This document shows positions 17,430 through 26,025 of a stretch of DNA of 64,000 nucleotides, in pieces (within the stretch, counting starts at the first letter, position 1; every line of letters begins with the position of its first letter). This DNA comes from JAVVEH01 sp032251435 (GTDB lineage: Bacteria > Verrucomicrobiota > Lentisphaeria > Oligosphaerales > MVZH01). The notes under the pieces were generated by a model, which saw only the letters and a program-made list of their open reading frames with translations, did not search any database and had not been told where the DNA came from. The stretch spans positions 124,001 to 188,000 of the forward strand of contig JAVVEH010000001.1 of NCBI GenBank assembly GCA_032251435.1. The letters run 5' to 3'. The translations under genes were made by a program, and so were the position numbers.

Positions 17430-19261
17430 CACTCCCCCCTGGGGACGGTCCCGGCGGCGTGAATAATTGGGTACATTTTTTCACCATACCACAACCGGGC
17501 GAAATAAAGGCCGATTGGCGATGACGGGAAGGACTCGCCGCCCTGAGTGGCGGTTTCCAACCAGGCCATGCCGACGGTCATCCGCGCCCCGGATCGGTCT
17601 TCCCCGCAAAGGGCTAAGGCGCGTAAAACCACGGCGGTTTCTTCAACCGACGAGGCGATCCCCGCGGCGCCTCCCCAGCCGCCATCGGGATTTTGCGCCC
17701 GGCGCAAATAGTCACATCCCTTTCCCACGCGTGCGGCCATTTCCCCGCCGTCGCTGAGCGAGGCGATGGCGCTGAGGACTTGGGCGGTGCCATACACCGG
17801 ATTTCCTGAATCCGCCGCCTGCTGATTACCAAACCACAAGGGCCGCCAAGATCCGTCCATATCCTGCGTCTCATGTAGAAAAGCGATCGCCTTCGCCATG
17901 CCCCGTTCAATGTAACCCCTTAATTCGGGCAACTGATCCCGCCATAAATCAAAGGCCTTTAAAGCATGGGCCGTAACATCCGGACAACTTCGATCAAAAG
18001 GAAGGCGACCCCAGCCCCGGCAAAAGGTGGGCATTCCCCCGTCACGGTTTTGCTGGTTCAGCAACCACCGAACGCCGTGCCGGATGGCTTGATCCACAGC
18101 CAACGGGGGATCTTGTTCCAAGGTAAGATGCCTTAGGGCTATCAATGCCGCCGCGGTGTCATCCGCGTCCGGCACGCCCCCGGATAAATGCGTCCAGGCC
18201 CAGCCACCGGGATCGGCACCGGTAAAACGATGGGCGGTTTCATATTGGGCGGCCAATAAATACCGACGTGTTTTCTCCACAGTTTGATCGGGAATGGGCA
18301 CGTTCGCGGCACTCAGCGCGTCCACCGCCAAACTGGTCAGCCACGTCGCTAAATGGGTATCTATCGGCCAACTGCCATCCAGCCGCTGATTCCTCCGTAA
18401 AAAATCCAATCCCCGGGCGGCCACCGGTGAGTCTCCCTCTCCAGCCCCGGTTAAACTCATCACGACAAAGGCGGTCAACGGAGCGGCTTCTAAAAATCCG
18501 CCCCCCGAGGGCTGTATGCGCTTCAATCGCCGCGACACGCCGCGCACGCATAAATGACGCAGCCAGCGCCAAGGAAAAAAACGTGTCGGATAGCGACGGT
18601 GACGGACCAATCCCACAGCGATCAACGCGGGCAGCGCGTAACTGACCACGGGCAGACGCGCCCAACGGAACAGGCGTTGAGGAATGACCGCCAGCTCAAA
18701 AGGCAGCTGGGGCACCAGCCGCCAAGGCAACGCGTCGGTGAGAGCCAATAAGGTCAAGATAGGTATGGAAAAGGTTTGATCCGTTCCATAGTCTGACAGG
18801 ATCCTGTCCCGCAGGTATATGTGGGCGGATTCCCGGCCGCGGGGCGTGGCGGGGGATAGGCTCCCGTGAACCCCGCGTTCCGCGAAGAGTCCCTGTTCAT
18901 CCTCACACGACCCAAAATCCTTTGCCAGCCACCGGACAGTGGATTGACGGGCAGAGACCGTGAATGTTCCCAATTTCCTTAATACGGCCCAAACGATGAG
19001 TGTGGTCGTCCGGTTTGACGGACTGTCCGGTGAGTCTCCCCAGCCGCCATCAGCGTTTTGGTGTCTCAGCAACCAATCACAGGCCCGATCCACCGCTTTC
19101 AGGTCTTGAGAAGGATGACCTGACGCCAAGGCGAAAGCGGCCAAGGCCGTCGCCAGCGCCGAACTGGATAACTGTCCTTCACAAAACCCGTGTTCCTCGA
19201 GCTCGCGAAGTAACTTGGCCACCGCTTTTTGGTGAAACGACTCCATGACATTAACCACCAT
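17411..19261 (-). CDS. Squalene-hopene-cyclase-like terpene cyclase
   Basis: A 616-residue alpha/alpha-barrel protein of the squalene cyclase/prenyltransferase-repeat family. Repeated QW-type motifs are seen: NADGGWGDSPDS (residue 69), RLDGSWPIDTHLATW (about 293), QNRDGGMPTF, MDGSW and NPDGGWGG. The protonating DXDDTA motif is intact as PDADDTAAAL at about residues 364-373, so class II cyclase chemistry is expected. The C-terminus SPIGLYFARLWYGEKMYPI matches PVC-type cyclase relatives. No HpnC/D/E or other hopanoid genes are nearby, so the substrate (squalene or another polyprenoid) is open. The start is at 19261; an ATG five codons later with GGTGG before it is equally good. Confidence 0.8.
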   Translation of the reverse strand: MVVNVMESFHQKAVAKLLRELEEHGFCEGQLSSSALATALAAFALASGHPSQDLKAVDRACDWLLRHQNADGGWGDSPDSPSNRTTTLIVWAVLRKLGTFTVSARQSTVRWLAKDFGSCEDEQGLFAERGVHGSLSPATPRGRESAHIYLRDRILSDYGTDQTFSIPILTLLALTDALPWRLVPQLPFELAVIPQRLFRWARLPVVSYALPALIAVGLVRHRRYPTRFFPWRWLRHLCVRGVSRRLKRIQPSGGGFLEAAPLTAFVVMSLTGAGEGDSPVAARGLDFLRRNQRLDGSWPIDTHLATWLTSLAVDALSAANVPIPDQTVEKTRRYLLAAQYETAHRFTGADPGGWAWTHLSGGVPDADDTAAALIALRHLTLEQDPPLAVDQAIRHGVRWLLNQQNRDGGMPTFCRGWGRLPFDRSCPDVTAHALKAFDLWRDQLPELRGYIERGMAKAIAFLHETQDMDGSWRPLWFGNQQAADSGNPVYGTAQVLSAIASLSDGGEMAARVGKGCDYLRRAQNPDGGWGGAAGIASSVEETAVVLRALALCGEDRSGARMTVGMAWLETATQGGESFPSSPIGLYFARLWYGEKMYPIIHAAGTVPRGECQRLSR

Positions 19262-19306
19262 GCCATTATTCCGCCGTCCCTATGGGATGGCTGTGTTCCC
19301 GACGCA

Positions 19307-19343
19307 AACAAAAAACCGCGGCCGGTTTTCACCGGCCACGGTT
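19307..19343 (-). terminator. Terminator after the TIGR04073 gene
   Basis: A 12-base GC-rich stem with a 6-base loop (19314-19343) is followed on the minus strand by a run of Ts, 23 bases after the stop at 19366. It ends the single-gene TIGR04073 transcript and separates it from the cyclase gene. Confidence 0.75.
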
Positions 19344-19365
19344 AAAAAAGATCATGCGTCAGTCA

Positions 19366-19791
19366 CTATTTTGTGACCGGGCGTTCAAGCGGACAGATCT
19401 TCCATTCACCATAGGCGCTGGTGCTCTGGCGCATATCCGGTTCAAACACGTCTTGCAAAATTCCCGGCGCCCCGCCGAATTCAGGCGCGACAATCGGTTT
19501 AAAGCCAGCGGGGAAGGTGCAAATTTCAAACACACCGACCACTTCCCGGACCACACACCGGAACACGCCCCGGGTCACGCCATAGCTCAAAGCGGCCAAC
19601 GGGCCGTCCTCTTCCTGTACCTGCACAACATTAGCCGGGACCTCCAACAAACCAGTGGCCACGTTATTCACTCCCCGGCCGAACTGGCGGATCATATTGT
19701 CAATCACTTCGTTCGCCGCGGACGCGGGAAGCGCGGAAAGGGCCAGGAAGCCGCAAGCGGAAAAAACAAACAAGCGAATGGTTTTCATCAT
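19366..19791 (-). CDS. Exosortase-system-associated protein, TIGR04073 type
   Basis: A 141-residue exported protein. MMKTIRLFVF plus a hydrophobic core ending ALPASA-AN is a clear signal peptide (cleavage near residue 25). The mature part has the family-like pattern RQFGRGVNNVATGLLEVPAN, then GVTRGVFRCVVREVVGVFE and FPAGFKPIVAPEF. I assign it to the TIGR04073 family, which occurs in PVC and related bacteria that carry exosortase/PEP-CTERM sorting; its biochemical role is unknown. It has its own promoter (19859-19885) and terminator (19307-19343), so it is monocistronic. AAGGA precedes the tandem ATGATG start. Confidence 0.75.
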   Translation of the reverse strand: MMKTIRLFVFSACGFLALSALPASAANEVIDNMIRQFGRGVNNVATGLLEVPANVVQVQEEDGPLAALSYGVTRGVFRCVVREVVGVFEICTFPAGFKPIVAPEFGGAPGILQDVFEPDMRQSTSAYGEWKICPLERPVTK

Positions 19792-19858
19792 CAGATATAT
19801 TCCTTCGTTTTATTTTTGGGTGGACAAAACGTAAGCCGCCCGCTGAACTTAGCGGGTT

Positions 19859-19885
19859 ACTATACACCTTTTTTTCTCCAGGCAA
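19859..19885 (-). promoter_or_regulatory. Promoter of the TIGR04073 gene
   Basis: Minus-strand TTGCCT (19880-19885) and TATAGT (19859-19864), 15 bases apart, about 65 bases before the ATG. The flanks AACCGTTT upstream and AACCC downstream are shared with the promoter at 23081-23108. The leader can form a CCCGCT/AGCGGG hairpin (19839-19856). Confidence 0.5.
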
Positions 19886-19957
19886 AACGGTTTTAGTCTG
19901 AATTATTCAGGTTCGCGGCATAAACCGCCTATTTTTGTCACCATTTTAAGCGGATAG

Positions 19958-21286
19958 TTATCCGTCCGCCTCCGGAGCGGCCATTTTTTCCGACGCGCGC
20001 CGCGAGCGGATCTCCACGCGGGCGATCCGCCGTTTGTCCATCCGCATGATTGTCAAGTCAAAAGGACCGAACTCAAACCGGTCGCCCGCCCGCGGAATTT
20101 TACCGGCCACATCAAGGACCAGCCCGGCCAGAGTCGAATAGTCGCCCTCGGCAAACGGATAATCCAAATCATCCGCCAGTTGCCGCGCTTCATAACGCCC
20201 GTCACACTCCCAGGTTGACACCCCGGTCTTTTTCAATTCGGGAGCCGCCTCATCCCGTTCATCCAAAATTTCTCCCACCACCTCTTCAATAAGATCCTCC
20301 GCGGTGACAATACCGGTGACCCCCCCATGCTCATCAACGACAGCGGCCATGGGAGAACGGTGATAATGCAGTTCGCGCAATAACTCCCCCACGGCTTTTG
20401 ATTCAGGAACAAAAAACATCTCGTGGTCAATAAACGGTTCCAAGGCGGCGGCGCGCGCCAATTTCCCCCCTCGCGAATCATCCAACGGCGCGCCGTAAAC
20501 CACCTGCCGGGCGTCAACCAAACCGATGATGTTGTCAATTCTATCCTCATAAACGGGGTAACGACCGAAGCGGTGCTCCACAATAAGGTCTTCCAAATCA
20601 CCAACAGTCGAATCAACGGGCAAAGCCACCATATCCACAAGCGGCCGCATCACGGTGGAGACGGGTGTCTCGCCCAAACCCAACACTGTTTGCATCATCA
20701 AAACCGCCGCCTCCGGAACCACACCCTCCTCGCGGGCCAATTCAGTGATGGCGTGCACATCCTCCCGGGTGAGGCGTCCATGCGACACCGTGTCGTCCAA
20801 ACCAAAAAGCCGTCCTAAAAACGCGGCGAATCCAGCCGCGCCATAAACCACGGGCGAGAAAACAACTTGCGTCATTTTAAGCGGGCGGGCAATCACGGGA
20901 ACCCAACGATCAGCATACCGCCGGGCGAGAGATTTGGGAACAAGCTCACCGAGAACCAAAATAAGCGGGGTCATCACCACCGTGGTGGCAATCGTCTCCC
21001 ATTGATTCGAGCCGCCGTCACAATAGGTGACAAAACCGCTGTGGATGACAATCGATCCCAGCGATGTGGCGGCCACATGCATAAAATTTGTGCCGACCAA
21101 TGTGGTGCCCAGAACAAGGTCAATACGATTAAGAAGTGTCTGAGCGAAAATGGCTTTTTTATCCCCTTTAGCAGCTAGCTGATGAATGGCCGCCCGGTTC
21201 GCTGACGTGATAGCGGTTTCACTGCCGGCGAAAAATCCCGCCGCCAACAAACAGAAGGCGATAACCAGAATAAGCGGAAGAGTCAT
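19958..21286 (-). CDS. CNNM/CorC-HlyC-type membrane protein (second copy)
   Basis: A 442-residue protein with an N-terminal DUF21/CNNM membrane domain (hydrophobic start LILVIAFCLLAAGFFAGSET, then SANRAAI and LVGTNFMHVAATSL). A pair of CBS domains follows (from about residue 205: VSTVMRPLVDMVAL to VDEHGGVTGIVTAEDLIEEV), then a C-terminal CorC/HlyC transporter-associated domain (YSTLAGLVLDVAGKIPRAGD). Family members are linked to Mg2+/Co2+ export or resistance. Its ATG overlaps the stop of its upstream paralogue by four bases (21283-21286), so the two are co-translated. Confidence 0.88.
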   Translation of the reverse strand: MTLPLILVIAFCLLAAGFFAGSETAITSANRAAIHQLAAKGDKKAIFAQTLLNRIDLVLGTTLVGTNFMHVAATSLGSIVIHSGFVTYCDGGSNQWETIATTVVMTPLILVLGELVPKSLARRYADRWVPVIARPLKMTQVVFSPVVYGAAGFAAFLGRLFGLDDTVSHGRLTREDVHAITELAREEGVVPEAAVLMMQTVLGLGETPVSTVMRPLVDMVALPVDSTVGDLEDLIVEHRFGRYPVYEDRIDNIIGLVDARQVVYGAPLDDSRGGKLARAAALEPFIDHEMFFVPESKAVGELLRELHYHRSPMAAVVDEHGGVTGIVTAEDLIEEVVGEILDERDEAAPELKKTGVSTWECDGRYEARQLADDLDYPFAEGDYSTLAGLVLDVAGKIPRAGDRFEFGPFDLTIMRMDKRRIARVEIRSRRASEKMAAPEADG

Positions 21287-22641
21287 CGTGATTCCTCATC
21301 TCGCTTCACGGCCAAACGGTTGAACCGCAGTGTCCCCACCCGACGTCCCGCCATGCGGATAACCTCCAGCTCCCAGCCGTCGCCAGCCACCTTGTCCCCC
21401 GCCCGGGGTATCCGCCCCAAACGCTCCATCACCAAGCCTGTCAGCGTGTCGGCGTTTGTTTCAGGAAAATGGATGCGGGCCCGTTTTTGAAAGACGCGCA
21501 GACTGGTGGACCCTTCCAGCAACAGCGTGCCGCCACATTCAATGACACCATCCGTTTCGCCTTTGTCGGCACCGACATTACCGACGATTTGAGCGAGAAT
21601 GTCGTCAATGGTCAACATGCCTGACGTGCCCCCGTACTCGTCCACAATGAGGGCGGCGCTGGCGCGGCGCTGGCGCATTTCATCCAGTAATTGATCCACC
21701 CGGGCGGATTCAGGCGACAACAATGCGGGATAAACAGGGACATCGTCCAACGGGCTCTTTGACGCCTTCACCCGGTCACGAAAGCCAACAAGCGGCGTGT
21801 TCATCACCGCGTCGTCACAGGCGCGTAACACATCAACCGCGGAAAAAATCCCCCAACTGTCATCTAAATCCTCGTGATACACCGGCAATCGTGACCGCCG
21901 GTGTGACCGGGCCACCGCCAAAGCCTCGGCGACAGTCAACCGGTCTTCCACCCCGGTGATGTCGGTGCGGGGAACCATGATGGACCGGGTGTCAACCGTG
22001 GTGACATCGAGAATATTGTGCAACAGTTCACGTTCCTGAGCGGTGGCGACACCCTGCGCCTCCCCCAGAGAAACAACCGCGGCCACTTCTTCCCGCGTCA
22101 CCCCGGACCATTTTTTCACCGCGCTCTGCCCCATGAGGAAAAGAACGAGATTCGCCGCGGAGCGCAACAACACCCGCAGGGGTGTGAAAAGGACCGCCAT
22201 CAGCGACAGCGGGTAAGACACATGACAGGACAACCATTCGGCTTTACCCACGGCCAGAGTCTTCGGCGTGACTTCGCCGAATAGCAACAGGAACGCGGTG
22301 CTGACAAAAATCGCTGGAAGGACACCTCCTTCGGACAAAAGGTCACGCGCGCCGCTGGCGATCAGACTGGCTAGAAAAACATTGACAAACATGTTGCCGA
22401 TAATGATCGTGCTGAGAAGACGCCGCGGGTCAGTTAGTAAAACGGCCGCCAGGCGGCCGCCCCGGGACCCGTGTTTCAACCGGGCGGTCTGGCTGCGCGA
22501 CAAGGAAAACAACGCGGTCTCGGAACTGGAAAAAAACGCGGAAAGAGCCAGCAGGACGCACAGAAGAACACTCCGGAGAAGAAACCAACTAAATCCAGGA
22601 CCGGTGTCGGGAAGGGTGATCGTGGCGGGGATCAAAACCAC
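21283..22641 (-). CDS. CNNM/CorC-HlyC-type membrane protein (first copy)
   Basis: A 452-residue paralogue of the next gene with the same layout: DUF21/CNNM membrane domain (LSAFFSSSETALFSLSR, then GNMFVNVFLASLI), two CBS domains (IMVPRTDITGVEDRLTVAEA and ALIVDEYGGTSGMLTIDD) and a CorC/HlyC domain (ETNADTLTGLVMERLGRIPR). The two proteins may form a heteromeric transporter. The promoter at 23081-23108 lies about 440 bases upstream, leaving a long leader that holds a doubtful ORF (22632-22895). Confidence 0.88.
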   Translation of the reverse strand: MVLIPATITLPDTGPGFSWFLLRSVLLCVLLALSAFFSSSETALFSLSRSQTARLKHGSRGGRLAAVLLTDPRRLLSTIIIGNMFVNVFLASLIASGARDLLSEGGVLPAIFVSTAFLLLFGEVTPKTLAVGKAEWLSCHVSYPLSLMAVLFTPLRVLLRSAANLVLFLMGQSAVKKWSGVTREEVAAVVSLGEAQGVATAQERELLHNILDVTTVDTRSIMVPRTDITGVEDRLTVAEALAVARSHRRSRLPVYHEDLDDSWGIFSAVDVLRACDDAVMNTPLVGFRDRVKASKSPLDDVPVYPALLSPESARVDQLLDEMRQRRASAALIVDEYGGTSGMLTIDDILAQIVGNVGADKGETDGVIECGGTLLLEGSTSLRVFQKRARIHFPETNADTLTGLVMERLGRIPRAGDKVAGDGWELEVIRMAGRRVGTLRFNRLAVKRDEESR

Positions 22642-22895
22642 CCCCCCTTCCCCGTCACCAGTGAACCGGTCCGGTCTGGACGCGTTTTCCCGCTTCGCCC
22701 GCGGGCTGGCGCTGTTTCAGATAAAAACGTGTGGCAGCTCTCCTGAGCCTCGCGCGGCGGGGGCGGGAAAAACGGAGCGTCACCCGTGGAAGTATTCAAG
22801 CGATGGTGGATTGGCCGTCGCCCGCCCTCATCATCGGTGTCCTCCGCGGCTGTATCCTTAGGCGGAGGTTCATCAGAAATAACGCTGTTGCCCAT
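22632..22895 (-). CDS. Doubtful 87-residue ORF in the CNNM leader
   Basis: An open frame between the promoter at 23081-23108 and the first CNNM gene, overlapping the latter's start by ten bases. The ATG at 22895 has AGGA four bases upstream. The sequence is acidic at first (DEPPPKDTAAEDTDDEGG), then Pro/Arg-rich without any domain or hydrophobic segment. It could be a real short protein or simply a leader; nothing recognisable. Confidence 0.25.
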   Translation of the reverse strand: MGNSVISDEPPPKDTAAEDTDDEGGRRPIHHRLNTSTGDAPFFPPPPREAQESCHTFLSETAPARGRSGKTRPDRTGSLVTGKGGWF

Positions 22896-23080
22896 TTTTC
22901 CTGGTGTGGTCACTTTTATGACCCGTGATCAGTCCCTTGACGAAGCGGGCGCCGGGCCGGGAAGTCCCCGGCCGGCGAACCCGGAATACATTTAAAAGAG
23001 GGCTGAGACCGTAGTGCTTGAGGGGATGAGAAGGAAGGAGGGAGAAAGGAGGTAGCACACACGAGTCTCAACCCGGGGTT

Positions 23081-23108
23081 ACTATAGGGACCTTTTCACC
23101 GCAGGCAA
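23081..23108 (-). promoter_or_regulatory. Promoter of the CNNM gene pair
   Basis: Minus-strand TTGCCT (23103-23108) and TATAGT (23081-23086), 16 bases apart. The flanks match the 19859-19885 promoter beyond the two hexamers (AACCGTTT upstream, AACCC downstream). Confidence 0.5.
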
Positions 23109-23170
23109 ACGGTTATCGAAAAAAAATGAAAACTTTTTGGCCGCGCTCACAGACTCCAAAACGGGACTGA

Positions 23171-23198
23171 TCGACATCCGGGTTAAGACGGGTATATT
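23171..23198 (+). promoter_or_regulatory. Probable mscS-type gene promoter
   Basis: TCGACA (23171-23176) and TATATT (23193-23198) with a 16-base spacer, ending 30 bases before the ATG at 23229. Confidence 0.45.
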
Positions 23199-23228
23199 GT
23201 GGCTTTTCGTCGATAAAAGGGTTGTCTT

Positions 23229-24488
23229 ATGTCGTATACGTCTTTAATCGCTATCCGTGAACTCCTCGTCAAGGCCGGCTGGCCCGCCGAATGGGCTACT
23301 ATCTGCTGGCGGGTGTCGCAATTGGTCCTCATCCTGATCATCGGCGCGGCGGCGGAAATGCTTCTCCGCCGCATCGTCGGCCGGGCGCTTAAATCCTTAG
23401 TCGGCAAAACAAAAACCACTTGGGATGACGCCGTGGTTCGAGCCGGTTTCCTTGACCGCCTGACGCTCTTCATCCCCGGTGTGCTGGTTTACCGGTTGCT
23501 GGACGTGTTTTTCCCCCCCCTGTCCCGCGCTTTGACACTCTCGCGCGCCGCCATGCATATCGTGTTGATTGTTTTCGCCGTCCTGGCTTTGGATTCCCTG
23601 CTTAACGCGGTCACCATGATTTACAGCCAGTCAAAACGGGCGAAAGAGGTCCCGATCAAGGGCTTTGTGCAAGTGGCCAAGATCGTCATCTACTTTATCG
23701 CCGGGATTCTTATCTTCTCCGCTGTGATCGGGAAGTCGCCGGTTTTTCTATTCAGCGGCCTGGGTGCCTTGACCGCCGTCCTGATGTTGATATTCAAAGA
23801 CGCCATCCTGGGTTTTGTCGCGGGGATTCAACTGACCTCGAATAAAATGGTCTCTATCGGCGACTGGTTGGAAATGCCGAAATACGGCGCTGATGGAGAT
23901 GTGATCGATATCGCTCTGACGACCGTCAAGGTGCAAAACTGGGATAAAACGATCACCACGATCCCCACGTACGCGCTGATCAGCGACTCATTTAAAAACT
24001 GGCGGGGAATGAGTGAATCCGGCGGCCGACGGATCAAGCGGTCGGTGAACATTGATGTCAACACCATTAAATTCTGTGATGATGACATGTTGAAACGCTA
24101 TGCGAAAATTCAATATATCAGCGAGTATCTGGAAAAGAAAAAAACGGACATAGCGGCGTACAACCAGAAACTGAAAGCGGACACCACATGCCGGGTCAAT
24201 GGTCGGCGGCTGACTAATGTGGGCACGTTCCGGGCTTACGTGACCGCATACCTCAAAGCCCACCCGATGGTTAACCAGGATATGACCTTTCTAGTCCGGC
24301 AATTACAGCCCACTGAGCATGGACTCCCGATTGAAATTTATGTCTTCTGTAAAGATCAGGTCTGGGCGAATTACGAGGCCATTCAAGCGGATATTTTTGA
24401 CCATATTCTGGCGGTGATTCCTGAATTTGACTTGCGCGTGTTTCAAATTCCATCAGGCGTGGATCTGCAGGCGCTGAGAACTGGATGA
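23229..24488 (+). CDS. Mechanosensitive channel of the MscS/YbdG type
   Basis: A 419-residue membrane protein. Several N-terminal transmembrane helices (VSQLVLILIIGAAAEMLL, AAMHIVLIVFAVLALDSLL, IVIYFIAGILIFSAVIG) lead into the pore-lining and beta-domain region: LGALTAVLMLIFKDAILGFV, then MVSIGDWLEMP, GDVIDIALTTVKVQNWD and TIPTYALIS. This matches the MscS core. The extended C-terminal part and the length match the YbdG/MscM subgroup, which opens on osmotic downshift. Single-gene unit with its own promoter and a bidirectional terminator behind it. Confidence 0.88.
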   Translation: MSYTSLIAIRELLVKAGWPAEWATICWRVSQLVLILIIGAAAEMLLRRIVGRALKSLVGKTKTTWDDAVVRAGFLDRLTLFIPGVLVYRLLDVFFPPLSRALTLSRAAMHIVLIVFAVLALDSLLNAVTMIYSQSKRAKEVPIKGFVQVAKIVIYFIAGILIFSAVIGKSPVFLFSGLGALTAVLMLIFKDAILGFVAGIQLTSNKMVSIGDWLEMPKYGADGDVIDIALTTVKVQNWDKTITTIPTYALISDSFKNWRGMSESGGRRIKRSVNIDVNTIKFCDDDMLKRYAKIQYISEYLEKKKTDIAAYNQKLKADTTCRVNGRRLTNVGTFRAYVTAYLKAHPMVNQDMTFLVRQLQPTEHGLPIEIYVFCKDQVWANYEAIQADIFDHILAVIPEFDLRVFQIPSGVDLQALRTG

Positions 24489-24513
24489 CACCCAAAACAA
24501 TCCACTGAAACAA

Positions 24514-24547
24514 AAACCCCCGGCTTTCACGTGAAAGCCGGGGGTTT
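24514..24547. terminator. Bidirectional terminator
   Basis: A perfect palindrome: a 14-base stem CCCCCGGCTTTCAC/GTGAAAGCCGGGGG flanked by A-runs on the left and TTT on the right. It lies between the convergent MscS gene and the secreted-protein gene at 24560 and can serve both. Confidence 0.8.
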
Positions 24548-24559
24548 AGTCTTACAGGA

Positions 24560-24979
24560 TCAATGCCTTTTACGGGAATGCCCGTTGGATGGGGAGCGGT
24601 CACGGGACCGCGGCTGATAGTGGGAATACCGGCTGCTGTGGTGATAAACCGGCCGGGAGTACCGCACGGGCGGCGAGACGACGACCGGCGGACAGAACGG
24701 CGGCCGGGGAAGAACGATCACCGGCGCTGGCGGTCGATAATACGTGACCGTCCGGGGAATGACCCTGATTTCATGGCAGCTGTGCCGGTCGCACGAGGTG
24801 TAATGGCCAGCGGTTCCGTGCCAGTGACGATGACTGGGTGTCGAGTGGTTGTAGTAATGTCCAGCGGACACGTGGCCATTTGAGATGCTGATGCTGAACC
24901 CCCAGTCATCTCCCGCTTGGGCGGTGACAGAAGCTGACAATGCGAAAAGACCGATGATGGTGAAGATTAGCGTTTTCAT
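24560..24979 (-). CDS. Secreted His/Pro/Tyr-rich protein
   Basis: A 139-residue protein with a signal peptide (MKTLIFTIIGLFALSASVTA, cleavage before QAGDDW). The mature chain is low in complexity and rich in His, Pro, Tyr, Arg and Ser (HYYNHSTPSHRHWHG, RYSHYQPRSRDRSP). A CDRHSCH segment could bind metal. No family is recognised. The ATG at 24979 follows GGAG by seven bases; a longer open frame upstream lacks any signal sequence and is rejected. It is the last gene downstream of the ECF sigma factor and may be one of its targets (position only). Confidence 0.6.
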   Translation of the reverse strand: MKTLIFTIIGLFALSASVTAQAGDDWGFSISISNGHVSAGHYYNHSTPSHRHWHGTAGHYTSCDRHSCHEIRVIPRTVTYYRPPAPVIVLPRPPFCPPVVVSPPVRYSRPVYHHSSRYSHYQPRSRDRSPSNGHSRKRH

Positions 24980-25112
24980 GATTCGTCTCCAGTTCGTTGT
25001 GACGCGTGTTTTTTCTTTTCCGGCTGGTTTCGACTCCGCGGGAGCTGAGGCCTCTGGCCCCGGGGGAAACGGTTCCGGCGCTCTATTAACATGGACGCGG
25101 CACCCGCGGGTT

Positions 25113-25547
25113 TTATTCAACGTGTTTTGAAAATAAAGTCACAATGACCATCATTTTCCCCTTGTTTCCGGAGAAGCCGCCCAGCACAGCCGGCTTCCCG
25201 GCCCGCAGGTTAATCCGCGCCGTCAGCACCTGTTTGTCACCTTGAGTGATACGAATATTCAAGGAATTTTTCTGAACATCAGACAAGGCGACAGTCACTC
25301 CCTCGGCGAGAATGATCCGGGGATTCGCCTGCAGAGGAACCGTTTTTTGCCCTAGAAGCGAGTATGAGCCATAGGACAAATTGCCCTTCAGCAAATCCTC
25401 GACATCATTCAGCCCCTTGTCAGTCGAACCGCTTTCAGCGGCTTTGGCCAACACCAATTTCAGGTTCACTTGCTGATCCGCGGAAGCGGCCATAAGAGGC
25501 GCCAGGATGACCAGCCCCGCCAGCCATGTCACAAGTCGTTTTTTCAT
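25113..25547 (-). CDS. Secreted protein in the ECF sigma operon
   Basis: A 144-residue exported protein (MKKRLVTWLAGLVILAPLMAASA signal) with a predicted all-beta mature domain: LAKAAESGSTDKGLNDVEDLL, then IRITQGDKQVLTARINLR and GGFSGNKGKMMVIVTLF. The last part reads like periplasmic proteins whose domain ends in a VLGGFSG... V.VVTLF strand. Function unknown. A good GGTGAG precedes the ATG at 25547. It lies 36 bases after the anti-sigma gene and is probably co-transcribed with sigma and anti-sigma. Confidence 0.65.
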   Translation of the reverse strand: MKKRLVTWLAGLVILAPLMAASADQQVNLKLVLAKAAESGSTDKGLNDVEDLLKGNLSYGSYSLLGQKTVPLQANPRIILAEGVTVALSDVQKNSLNIRITQGDKQVLTARINLRAGKPAVLGGFSGNKGKMMVIVTLFSKHVE

Positions 25548-25583
25548 GCGTCTCACCTTTTCAATTCACCCGGCGATCCGTGA

Positions 25584-25964
25584 TCAGCCCTGATCCACCG
25601 AATCCTCTTCGGTTATCCAGACAAATGTGCCGCCATGATCAGTATCCTCGAGAATGACCACGCTACTATAGTCCATCAAAATGTCAACTTCCTGAACCGT
25701 CGATACTTTTTCCGGATTTTCCGCCTGAGTCATCATCTTGACCGACAAGACCCCCGACACGCCCAAAACAAGGACAGCCGCCGCCGCCCGGATCCACGTT
25801 TGAGCAAACAGCCGCGGGGCCGGAACCGGCGACAGCCCGTCTTGCGGCGTAGCCGCCGCCCGGGCTTTAAACTCCGCCCAAAAAGCGTCCTTCCCCCTGA
25901 AACGAAAGGCCTGGTCAGAAGCTTTCAGGGACTCTTTTAACAGGTTGTCATGTTTTCTTTTCAT
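25584..25964 (-). CDS. Putative membrane anti-sigma factor
   Basis: A 126-residue protein directly downstream of an ECF sigma gene. The N-terminal 55 residues are basic and helical (cytoplasmic). A single transmembrane helix follows (WIRAAAAVLVLGVSGVLSV), then an acidic C-terminal tail of about 45 residues outside (VDILMDYSSVVILEDTDHGG). The layout matches anti-sigma factors, but the HxxxCxxC zinc motif of the ZAS class is absent. The role is inferred from position and topology. GAGGTGAG precedes the ATG at 25964. Confidence 0.55.
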   Translation of the reverse strand: MKRKHDNLLKESLKASDQAFRFRGKDAFWAEFKARAAATPQDGLSPVPAPRLFAQTWIRAAAAVLVLGVSGVLSVKMMTQAENPEKVSTVQEVDILMDYSSVVILEDTDHGGTFVWITEEDSVDQG

Positions 25965-26025
25965 TGTCTCACCTCGCTTCATGACTGACGTGAAAATGGC
26001 GACCGACCGACTAAGCGGCGATGTC

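Larger units (their letters stand above)
22896..23228. other. Intergenic region with divergent promoters
   Basis: It holds a minus-strand promoter for the CNNM pair (23081-23108) and a plus-strand promoter for the MscS channel (23171-23198). Between 22940 and 23070 I see only GC-rich sequence and an A/G-rich stretch with no convincing coding frame. Confidence 0.5.

Noticed and set aside
24980..25120. Upstream extension of the His-rich secreted protein
   Set aside because: It would bury the signal peptide and run into the previous gene; the ATG at 24979 has GGAG at the right distance.
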